A stretch of 64,000 bases of DNA. Source: Catonia carolina. Its lineage: Eukaryota; Arthropoda; Insecta; Hemiptera; Achilidae. Location of the stretch: assembly GCA_035578175.1 (NCBI GenBank), contig JAQMRL010000005.1, positions 59,377,722 to 59,441,721 on the forward strand, read 5' to 3'. The notes under the pieces were generated by a model that was given only the letters and a program-made list of their open reading frames with translations, was not told where the DNA came from and made no database searches. Positions 22,757 through 32,379 of this stretch are shown one piece after another (the first letter of the stretch is position 1; each line of letters starts with the position of its first letter). The position numbers and the translations under genes are program-made.

Positions 22757-23234
22757 TTCTGTTTACAATAACAAACAGTTATATTCGTACAGTTAAAGTA
22801 CAAAAGGTTCCGCGATATATTGTATATGCTCTGGGTATAGTATAAGTTGTTATGTTTGTCGTACTGAAATTAAAGCAGACGCGCATGCGCACTGATGCTT
22901 TTCCCTCTTTACCCCTCGTTGCAAACAAGGGCAAACTCGTGACTCAAGTGATTATACTAAAAGTTACATATGCCATGGCTACTTTTTAATATAATCACCT
23001 TGACGATTGAAGTATTTGTTGGACCTGTAGACGAGCTTTCCATTCGCTTTTCATAAAATGTTGCCGCCATTGAATAAGTCTTGATGTTGCCTTAAAGCTC
23101 ATCGTTGTGTTTTTCGTTGAGTTTATTAAGCCGGGAATCACGATTATTGCAGTTGTTTATTGTAAAACCTTACAAAGTTTGCGGAGAGCCATTTAAAATA
23201 AAAGAAAAGGTGTACTGAGTGTTGGAATAGTTCT

Positions 23235-23570
23235 GATCCATGAAAACGCCCGTTCTCACAAATCTGGTGCAACCCAACGACTCCTTGAGCAATTTCAATA
23301 GGACACTTTCGATCATCCGCCACACAGTCCTAACCTAACACCGAGTGACATCTATCTTCTCCCTGAACTGATGAACTGGCTAGGAGGACATAATGAAAAG
23401 CTTCAAGACAACTTTTCGAGACTCATTTAAATTCATAGACGGCAGCATTTTATGAAAAGGGTTTAGAGGAGCTTGGTACAATTGGGAGCCACAGGTTCAA
23501 GTGCTTTAATCTTCAAGGTGATGACCGAAATGTAGCCATAAATGTACGTAACTTTTAGTAATAAAATATT
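23235..23570 (+). pseudogene. Mariner transposase catalytic-end relic
   Basis: Shows H-E-N-A-R-S-H (from the mariner H-D-N-A-R-P-H motif, its catalytic Asp replaced by Glu), then L-L-E-Q-F, then H-P-P-H-S-P-N-L-T-P-S-D (from P-Y-S-P-D-L-A-P-S-D), then W-L-G-G. Several in-frame stops follow. It is nonfunctional. Confidence 0.8.
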
Positions 23571-24066
23571 TTTTCTATATTCACTTATCTCTTATTTATG
23601 GTCTATCGGAGTTCGAACAAAACGGCCGTCGTATATTATTTTATTATAACATTATATTTATGAATTTTTTTAAATTAAAAAATGTATAGGCCTACTTTTA
23701 AATTGTTAAAGTTTTTGTTAAATAAATGTTTTCAATTAAATCAAATTGTTGTTAATTTATTTATTGTTGGCTTAATTCTTTTATATTTTTCTTCACCTAA
23801 CCTATTCCATTCAAACGTTGGCAATGCTGGTTTTGTCTACTGCTGCTCGAAAGAGTTCCATTGATGCAACACCAAAACAAATTCCTTAAATAGTGAGCCA
23901 AGATATCATTCTTCTACCAAGATCTCAAGTGTCCTCCACCTTACGTTGATAACATCCCATGGTAACATTATGTCTTGTGATACGATGGATGTTCAATAAT
24001 TAAGGAGACAAAAAATAATGTACAAAAAAATTCCATTCAAATACAATGAAGTTCTTAGAGAGTTAA

Positions 24067-24811
24067 GGGTACCCGAAACAGTGAAAATTGAATTTTTACA
24101 TATCCGGTCTTTTGCACATTATTAAAATTCAGAGTTTTCTGCATCCTATGATGTAAAATGTTGGGGTTTTTGCAATTTTTGTCCAAAAAAAAAATTAAAA
24201 TAGTTGAACCCTTACGTTGTTTACTAAACGTTACTAGTTTGCATAAATAGATCTATTTGTTGAATGACAAACGATAAATTCATAATTTTGTTTTTTGTTT
24301 TAAAACTTTAAGTTGGCATTAGACCAGCTCTAAATGTAACAGTTGAAGAATTTCCAAATTATGATCCTGGAATGTATTAGAGGTAATTATTTTGAAGTAA
24401 GCTACTTGTGTTCTCTTTTTTTTCTTGTTTCCCATAAATAACAATTTTTGACACATAAGGAACATTTTCTCAGCCAACTGCGAACGAATTTTAATGAAAT
24501 TTTTGCACAGCCTTGGACGTTAAACAAAAAAAGTATACTATAATTGTAATGTACTGAGTTAATATTTAAGTAAAATAATGTGTTTAAATATCTATTTTTC
24601 TCTTAAATAGGCAAAAGTTTATGCTTTTAAAAAGTGGTAATTTAAAAAAACATTTTCTTATCTTCCTAACAATATATAAAAATGCTACTAATTTTTTGGG
24701 TGTAGAATAGCCTGAAAAGTAAGCACAAAAAAATTGGACAGGATAACTGTAATTGTTTTTGAGAAAATGCTCCTTACATTTCCATTACGAAGATAGGCAT
24801 ACCGGGTACCC
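24067..24811. mobile_element. TTAA-flanked MITE with GGGTACCC termini
   Basis: Flanked by TTAA at 24063-24066 and 24812-24815. The ends start GGGTACCCGAAAC on the left and GGGTACCCGGTATG as the complement of the right. No coding sequence is present. TTAA duplication points to a piggyBac-type transposase acting in trans. It is distinct from the element at 9187 in internal sequence and ends. Confidence 0.75.
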
Positions 24812-25204
24812 TTAATTTGACAACCTTGAGAACACTGTTTATCAGCGGTTCAATCATAATTAATTTAAACATAACCTATGTAGATTATACCAAAATATCA
24901 GTTCCACTTGAAACACGTACGCTGGAAGAGCAACGTTCAATCATACAAGATTTCAACCTTGCAGTTGCAACAGAAAAATCTTTTTACTTCTTTGATTTAA
25001 AGAATTAAATCAAAATAAAAAGACATCCCCAAGCGAATGCTGAAGTAAACTGTGTACTATTGGAAAAATAATAGAAGACGACACATTTGTTGAAGTATGC
25101 AAGCTTGTAGGTAGCAGTTGGTTAATGTGTAATCTAAGTAATATGTGTAAATGGTAGCAATTTTTAAAATTTTCATTTATAATTTTCTTTTTTCCGTTCA
25201 ACAC

Positions 25205-25441
25205 ACTCAGATGTCAGAAACTACAGTAGATATCTACAAACGATTTTTGGATTCGTAATCTACACAAAACGTTAATAGGCCTAAATTGGATTTGAAGTTC
25301 CGGTTTTGACAAAAAGTGACCCAAAACCGGAAGTCAAAAAATCAAAGTTGGAATTTGGAAACAAAGATTGTCATTTAATTCCTCTTGAAGAGTAAATACA
25401 GAAATCACTATTGGTTTTTGCCATAACCCAAAGGTAAGCCT
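25205..25441 (-). repeat. Copy of the 133-bp-unit repeat, left part
   Basis: The reverse strand carries gacttccggttttgggtcac, gtgtagattacgaatcc and the ggcaaaaaccaatagtgattt segment, all found at 54630-55410. It continues after the CTTTCTC insertion at 26399-26475. Confidence 0.7.
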
Positions 25442-25446
25442 TTTTT

Positions 25447-26398
25447 ACTTTCTCTTGCCTATATGAATATATAGGAAGTATTGTTTTCATGTCGATTTTT
25501 TGAAATCGAGTTTTCACCGGCATGTTTACACAGGTGACTTTCTTTCAAAAAAGATTTAGAATACATAAAATATATAGTAACAGACACTTCAAAGGTGTCA
25601 AAGTGAAGCTTACAGCTTAAGTAGTATTGGGTATAAAAATAATATAAATAACTGTAATACAAAAATTAGAAAAATCAAAATTAAACAACCGTGTAAACAT
25701 GCCCCGGTCTAACCTACCTATAGTTTTCATACCGAGTTTTCACCGGAAGAACACGATTTCAGGCTCCCTGAATCCAAAAACCATGTTTTTTTTTTAGCGA
25801 TTGGTCAGTGTATATGAGTGTGTGTGAACAAAATATCTGAGAACGGAATATCCTACGAAGTTGAAACTTAAGTACCACTAGAGCACCAGACACGAAACAT
25901 TTTTATTAAAATCCATCTACTGGAAGTATTAGTTTATTCGTGCGATTTTCTCAAAAACGGCTTCTACGATTTTTTTTTAAAAACTGCCTCATTTACTAAA
26001 TTTTTTTCTCTACAAGATAGGGAAAGCGCTATGTGTGCTGAAATTCTTGGAGGGTTGTACTCTTGTGGTCAGTTTTTTTAAGATTGCAGCCTTAGTATAC
26101 ATTTTAGTACAAAAGTTGTAGGCAATTACAAGATCTACAACTTTTATTGTAAGCGTTTATTTTCTACAACGCTTAGTTTAGCTTTAATTAGTGATTTTCT
26201 ACTTATTTTATTTTTAAATTCTATAGTTAAAGTTGTTCTATAGTTCTATAGTTGTATTTTTAAGTTATATAGAGGTTTCATTTAGCATTCACGCATGATT
26301 AAAATTTAGTTTTTTTCATTTTACACTGTGTATTTTATATTTTATATATTTTTTATTTGCATTGGAAAGATAAAGTCGTGTGAGTGTTTCACACCAGA
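25447..26398 (+). mobile_element. CTTTCTC element, full-length copy with internal insert
   Basis: Begins ACTTTCTCTTGCC with the CCTATATGAATATATAGG hairpin. It ends with the subterminal inverted motif (26364-26375), the GTGTGA/TCACAC hairpin and CCAGA. T6 runs flank both sides (25441-25446 and 26399-26404). About 200 bp of unrelated DNA (roughly 25525-25725) interrupts the left part. Its insertion site is recognisable because the interrupted repeat exists uninterrupted at 54590-54680. Confidence 0.85.
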
Positions 26399-26475
26399 TT
26401 TTTTAAAATTACTGCCAGCCATGAGACACATCTTTTCATGAAAGGGATTTTTGTTAACTTACAACTTCTGGATGT
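26399..26475 (-). repeat. Copy of the 133-bp-unit repeat, right part
   Basis: Continues the repeat begun at 25205 after the CTTTCTC insertion. The segment aattactgccagccatgaga through ttcatgaaagggattt corresponds to the reverse complement of about 54590-54640. Confidence 0.7.
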
Positions 26476-26557
26476 GACCTATACTTTTGTAAGGAGTCTC
26501 CTGGATGTAATTAACAAAAAAAAAAACAGAGACTATAACATTTCGAGTTGATGGCTA

Positions 26558-26745
26558 TTTTTTTTTTTTTTTTTTTTTTTTTGGTTTAACGTCCGACTGT
26601 TATGCAATTACTGCTAATGCAGACGGTGAAGGATGAAATGAATTTTTGTAACGTATGAAAATATGCCGTGCCTGAATGGGATTCGAACCCAAGACCGCAT
26701 GATGAAAGGCGAGCACGTTACCAACTACGCCACTGCGGCCGGCGA
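26558..26745 (-). mobile_element. tRNA-headed SINE with 12-bp target duplication
   Basis: On the reverse strand: head with A box TGGCGTAGTTGG and B box GGTTCGAATCC, body, then a poly-A tail (26558-26582 as T on the plus strand). It is bounded by direct repeats agttgatggcta at 26546-26557 and 26746-26757, which proves retroposition through a LINE-type mechanism. It is a young, intact copy. Confidence 0.92.
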
Positions 26746-26759
26746 AGTTGATGGCTAAG

Positions 26760-28110
26760 CTTTCATCTTTTCTTGAGAAGGAAATATGTTTATGATATGC
26801 TGCAATTTAAAAAAATACAAAGAACCAATTTTTATGAGCAATATTTATGCAAAATTACTGCCACAAAACGAAGTAAGGTAGAATAATAATAATCGATAAA
26901 TAGTTGTAAAGTTTTTAATTTATTCTTAAATAATTTTACGTTGGCGAAGTAGGTTTTATTACCTACTTGAATTCGTTTTCGAATGTAGTCGCTAATTAGT
27001 TTTTGAGGTCTCCCTCAAATACTGAAATTCCTTAACTTCATCAAATGTTTTCTCTCCTACAATGAATTTGTGAGAAATCGATATAGGTATATATATTATC
27101 ACCAGTGAGAAGCATGTAGCATACTGTGTTTTGTGCTCATTCACTACGAAACCAATATTTCTGCTTGAAGTTCTATTTTCTTAAAAATACATTTTGAATA
27201 TAAGATGATATCTCTTATTATTGCGATACCATTAGCGCATCCAGTGTGTACGAATTTATAAAACATGTTTCCTTTAGGGTCTACCGTTGTGAATACCTTA
27301 CGCTAGAACAGATTAAACAAAGAAGACGAAATCCCTCGTTAACACCTGCCAAGTGCAAAAGGCGTACTAATCTCCTGGTTAACCTTCACTTTCACTGTAG
27401 CATTACACATAGTCACTCTTACAAAATGTATAAGTTTATCTGGAATTTCATATCCCTGCAGTATTCTGTACAATCAATTTCACTGTCTCTGGAAACTCAA
27501 AAATCATTCGTGGAATGCGAAATTTGTGCCAAACTTCAAGGTGCAGAATACAGAGAAGCTTCTTGGAACGGTCCCCGGGTCATTTAATATTTTTGGTCCA
27601 AAATAAACAAACTTCTTGGGTATAGATTAACAGAGGATCAATCATTATGACGAGCTATCTCTCTAGATTGAATAATCCTACTGATATCTACGGCGGCTCT
27701 TTCGATGCAGAACAAAAATATTTTTCCTCTCCCCTTTATAGACAGGTAAGATAAAAAAACTGAAGTTACTTTTTGATCTACCCTCTAGAAAAATGAATTA
27801 CTTTTTTCAAATAAAAAAAATAAAATTCGTTTATTTAAATAAAATAAAAAAGTTAATCGATTAAGAATAACGAACGTCATAAGAACAATAGAGAACCAAA
27901 CAAAACCATAAAAAACTTTTAAGAATAAAAATAATAAAATTATATAATCACAGCACACTTGTGGAGTATGGATTATATTATAGACTTTTATTATTATGTA
28001 TCTAAATTTAATAATTTCATTTCATCCATCATTTCTTCTGATTCCTGTAACAAATGAGAAAAATTCATTAAACAAAAAATGAAAAGTACGGATCCAATAT
28101 AGGTGCAACC
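26760..28110. other. Intergenic DNA
   Basis: I see no supported gene. A 113-residue open frame at 27246-27587 has no recognisable motif or splice context. Confidence 0.35.
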
Positions 28111-28124
28111 TGAGGCTAATCCAA

Positions 28125-28200
28125 ATGCTGAAGGGTAATGGTTAGAGTAACTGGCTTCTATGCCAGGGTTCCGGGTTTGAATCCCGGTCATGTCTGGCAC
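28125..28200 (+). repeat. tRNA-like SINE head relic
   Basis: Contains taatggttagagtaactggc (A-box region) and gggtttgaatcccggtca (B-box region), close to the head at 17407. No SINE body follows. Confidence 0.6.
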
Positions 28201-28701
28201 TTCAGTGACGCAGCGTGCTGTTTTACAGTAGAGGAGAAGGAGAAAGAGAAAAAGAATTAGAAGAATGTCTTACAAAGAGCTCTGATTTACAATTAAAAAC
28301 TTTGAAGGAGTGCTTGCTCTGCTTGTACTGTTTTCGCCACTCCCACTCCAGTGCATCAATACTATTTTCCTACTGTTAATCCAGCTATCAGTCGTCGCTG
28401 ACACTGTTCCAGAGTAGGTAGAGGGGGAACTTCTCCAAAGTCTTCAGTTGGAGCATTCCCATAGGCAAATTTTGACTATGTTTTTCTGTTATAACAAATG
28501 CACCTTATATACTAGTGTAGGTAAACATAAATAACCTAGCGCAGTGGTCGTGTTGGTAGGGGAATTCGGTAGCATAAAGAGGAAGCCAAGCTGTGAGTTA
28601 GAATGAGTGTGGCAGGATATTGTGGAAAGGACACAGTATTAACTGAGTATATTCCCTTCGCTACATCAACAGTGAACTTGTACATCTCCTTCACAACCTA
28701 A

Positions 28702-29606
28702 GGCCACTTGTCCACTTGAGAGAAAATACTGTCGAGAGTACTCTCGAGAGTAGACTCGCAAATGTATACGGGCCTGAGAGCTACTCTCCGAGAGAAGCAG
28801 GTGCAGCTGTCGACAGTTCATTTCTCGCAAGTGTAAATGCTCGTTTCTAGTCTCGAGAGTTACTCTCCACTCTTCCGTCAGTGTTGGAAAAGCTGAGAGC
28901 TTGTGTCGACAGTTCATTACATTTATTTGTCTATTTTAAAATATTTTTATTACTTTTTATAGTCTTTTTTTAATATTTTAATTTCTTTTTTAAATCTTTC
29001 TTTTAAATTTTAATCTTTTTAATAATTTTAATCTTTTTTTAAATTTCAATATTTCAATTCTTTTATATTCTCTTTATAATCTCTTCGAAGCGTAACCATT
29101 AATCTGTCATGAGGAGAAAATGCTTCACTTAATTTTGTATCTTTTTTGACAATCTGGTGTTTAACTAAATTTAAAAGCAGTTCAAATTGCACTGCAGACA
29201 TTCGAATAAAATTTTTAAATTGCTGTGCATCCTCCAGCCGCAACTCATTTACGAGTGCTGAACAAGCTCCCAAGGAATTTCGTCGATTTATCCAGTTTTT
29301 TATCCAACACTCCTTTCTTTTTTGAATGATTTTGTACGCTATTAGAAAAGCTAGGGCCTGACGTGAATCCATTTTTATCAAATTAAAAACACGCACGTTT
29401 GATGACACTCAGCAGACTGCTTGTTGTGTTGACTCTCGGGTCTCAAGACTATCAAGTGGACACGGAATTCTCGTACTGTCGACAGTTCAGTCGCTGTCGA
29501 CTGTCGGAGAGCTCTCTCGACAGCGCAACTACTCTCAAATGGAAAGCACCCTGAGAGCACTGTTGAGAGTTTCTCTCGACAGTTTCTCTCAAATGGACAC
29601 TAGGCC
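28702..29606. mobile_element. PIF/Harbinger-type nonautonomous transposon
   Basis: Flanked by TAA on both sides (28699-28701 and 29607-29609), the standard 3-bp PIF/Harbinger target duplication. The ends are inverted repeats (GGCCACTTGTCCACTTGAGA against GGCCTAGTGTCCATTTGAGA). Both subterminal zones are packed with GAGAGT/ACTCTC and GTCGACAG motifs. Inside is a minus-strand fragment of a Harbinger transposase. Everything downstream of that N-terminal part is missing, so the element depends on a relative. Confidence 0.88.
29046..29408 (-). pseudogene. Harbinger transposase N-terminal fragment
   Basis: About 120 residues including K-E-C-W-I-K-N-W-I-N-R-R, then F-K-N-F-I-R-M-S-A-V-Q-F-E-L-L-L-N-L-V, then I-V-K-K-D-T and S-P-H-D-R-L-M-V-T-L-R. 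This order matches the conserved N-terminal part of HARBI1-like transposases (W-V-x-x-x-x-x-R, F-R-M-S-x-x-x-F-x-x-L, I-x-x-x-D-T, L-x-x-T-L-R). The DDE catalytic domain is missing, so no transposition activity is expected. Confidence 0.82.
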
Positions 29607-30049
29607 TAAGACTCTCCTCTTGCAGAACACAAGAAAGCAGGGGCGACCAAAACAGTTTTCTGAACATCTACTAACTACGCTAGATTACGCTAGATTATGT
29701 TGTACTATAAAAGTTCATAATCGTAAGAAAGATAAAAATGTCGAGCAAACGCACTGCATCTGTAGTAGTGCGTGTAGATACAACACACTAATGACCGAGC
29801 CAGGTCATTCCCAACTAACGGAAGGTTATAAATCAGATGCGCCGAAAGGCTCATTTGTTTTTCTTCTGTAATAACAACACTATCACATCCGTATATTTTC
29901 AGTTTAGTTCGTTAATATTGTCCGAACCTTAGTTTGTTCCGTACTTGGTACGGAACATTATTGTTAATTGTAACATTTATTGTTAATTTTATTTGGAGTG
30001 CAAATACGTGTGTGCTTTTATTTTACTTGAAGTCTTATAAATTTTCTTT

Positions 30050-30330
30050 TTGTGGAATTATAATAGCTGAATCAGAATCAGAATCTGTATCAGGATTTTC
30101 TATTAACAAGCACCGAAAAGGAAAGTATTTAAGAAGCGGCGAAAAGGCAAATCGTATTAAATGTGTTTAATAAGTTGTTAAAAAAAATCCAACACTTGTA
30201 GCGGAAGTGATAAAACGTACTTCTGAACTTAGTGGGGTATCAGTGAATAGTACAAATAAATTGAGAACTGAGAAGAAAAGGACTGGAATATTACAAACTC
30301 ATATTAAAAACTTCGTATTAAAACATCTAA
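30050..30330 (+). pseudogene. Transposase helix-turn-helix relic
   Basis: Reads K-G-K-Y-L-R-S-G-E-K-A-N, then, after a stop, N-P-T-L-V-A-E-V-I-K-R-T-S-E-L-S-G-V-S-V-N-S. This is the DNA-binding head typical of arthropod Tc1/mariner-like elements. It is preceded by a small gaatca repeat. No catalytic domain follows. Confidence 0.55.
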
Positions 30331-30344
30331 TGTATAAAACATCT

Positions 30345-31327
30345 AAGCCCTCGACTTACGCGAATTCACGTTAGCGCGATTTTATTTTACTAGATAATAA
30401 TACTGTACGTACTGTATTATGTATATAGTATTGTACAGTAGGGATAACGTAAGAATGCCGATGGGATAAAAAGAGACATTTAAGGGTGGGTCCGCGGACA
30501 GATTGCGTACATTATAGAAAATTGTTGACTCCCTGTCATTTGTTGAAAAAGCTTTTTTCTTGTTTTGATAATGTTATGTTACATAAAATGACGGGAAGCG
30601 AGGGATATGTACTAACTTAACACTGTTACGAATTGATTCTAAGAATCATCGCTTCTTTGCTTATCTTACGGATGTTTACATTTGGGACCACTCTTTTGCT
30701 AATTGCTTTCGAAACTTTATCGCAGTAAATTGCCCTCCCCATTTTTACACTGGAATTTAATCTTGATTTGCTTCTGTTCTAAACATTAGTGCTACCGTTG
30801 TGTTAAAAATATCGGTCGTGTGAGGTCCGTAGTTTAATTGTGTTACAATTAGGTCTTTAATTTTCTTGTTTCTTTTTCTTTGCTTACCTACAAAATGAAC
30901 TAGAATAAAGGTTAAAAAAACGGTAAGCGATTACTTTAGAGTAAAAGTTAGATCATATTGAAAAGATCATATTGATCAAATCATATTGACACTTAAGATG
31001 TACATATTTCAATACAGTACGTTGTTATTATGTTTGTTATTACGTCTAAATAGTTAACAAAATGTTGCAGCATAAACAATCACAAGTAAGTTTTTAGTTT
31101 ATTACTGTTCTGTATTTTTAGACTGATTAGTTCACTTATAATATAGCTCTTCCTTTCATGTTATCGTACCTAATACAGTCTGGAAAAACAAAAGCATACT
31201 ACAACGATCAGTTTTTATTTAGTTGGCGGATGTATTAAGGTTAAACCAAACAACTCAAGTTACGCGAATTTCATGTTATGTGATGATTTTGCGAAACGCA
31301 TCCTTCGCGTAAGTTGAGGGCCTACTG
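30345..31327. mobile_element. pogo/Tigger-like element relic
   Basis: The left end reads CCCTCGACTTACGCGAA. The right end in reverse reads CAGTAGGCCCTCAACTTACG, followed outside by TA. These termini fit the pogo branch of Tc1/mariner. The left terminus lacks the first few bases. No transposase frame survives. Confidence 0.65.
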
Positions 31328-31462
31328 TATTCTGTATTATGGTTAAAAGTGCGTGTAAGTTATCATTGTGATGATTTCATTTTCTGAGTCGCCTGCTGTA
31401 GCAGGTCTTTCTATAACCTCTGTTTGTTCATTCAACATATCTTTCTTATGATAAACCATATA

Positions 31463-32297
31463 CAGGGTGATTCACGAAGATATGCAGAAACTTTTGGAGC
31501 TCATTGTACATGTAAAAATAATGAAAAAAGTTTATATAAACATGGGTCCGGAAAAGCTTCGTTTTCGAGTTACGGCTAGCGAAAGTTTCGCCCGGATTTC
31601 AGCTCACCAGGTGAAATGATGTCTTCCTGGAATTCTGGTAAGGTAGATTAAGGGGCGAATTCAATCATTTCTTATGGTTTTTGATCTAATAAATTGAATA
31701 AAACAGGTCCCAGAACTGTAGGTTAAATAGTTTTTAAGAAAACCAGTGTAGAATGCAAAAAATGGAGTGAAAAACTTATTTTTTAATCTTTGGGCAAGAA
31801 TAACTTTGTTATTTCACCAAGAAACAGTTAAAATTTTTGAATAAAACATGTAGAAAATTTTATTCTGAACAAACCGGTGTAAATTAAGTACGCAGAAAGC
31901 GAATAGATGTTTGATTAAATGAATTTTTATTCATAACATTACAAAGTAAAATTAACCGGAAAAACTAAGATGAAAAAAATGTGTTTTTTCACACCATTAT
32001 TTTGCATTTGACACTGGTTTTCTCAAAAACTATTTAACTTACAGTTATGGGACCTGTTTTATTCAATTAATCAGGTCAAAAACCATAAGAAATGATTGAA
32101 TTCGCCCCTTAATCTACCTTACCAGAATTTCAGGAAGACCTCATTTCACGTGGTGAGCTGAAACCCGGGCGAAACTTTCTCTAGCTGTAACTCGGTAACG
32201 AAGTATTTCCGGACCCATGTTTATATAAACTTTTTTCATTATTTTTACATGTACAATGAACTTCCAAAGTTTCTGCATATCTTCGTGAATCACTCTG
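31463..32297. mobile_element. Foldback mariner-like MITE with TATA borders
   Basis: Arms of about 280 bp (31463-31740 and 32015-32297) are near-identical reverse complements. The termini read CAGGGTGATTCACGAAG and CAGAGTGATTCACGAAG, with TATA on both sides (31459-31462 and 32298-32301). CAGGGTG-type ends and TA-rich duplications are characteristic of Tc1/mariner relatives. It lies about 80 bases beyond the stop codon of the large minus-strand gene and may contribute to its 3' end. Confidence 0.82.
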
Positions 32298-32379
32298 TAT
32301 AGTAGTAATTACAAATTCGATTGCCTTACCTAGATAAATCTATGTCGCAAATAATATAAATTCCATAATACTCATCAGG

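Larger units (their letters stand above)
21644..23637. mobile_element. Degenerate mariner-type transposon, about 2 kb
   Basis: The left end (21644-21740) and right end (about 23540-23637) are imperfect inverted repeats of about 90 bp. Both read TACGA-GTCG/GGCCG-TTTTGTTC, then ATTGGCCATAAATAA-type sequence, then aagtgaatat. Transposase relics lie inside: a minus-strand N-terminal helix-turn-helix (22516-22756) and a plus-strand catalytic end (23235-23570). The two relics are on opposite strands, so the interior is rearranged or composite. TA borders are plausible but not clean. Confidence 0.55.

Noticed and set aside
27246..27587. 113-residue frame
   Set aside because: It has no recognisable motif or supporting splice or start context, and such a length can occur by chance.
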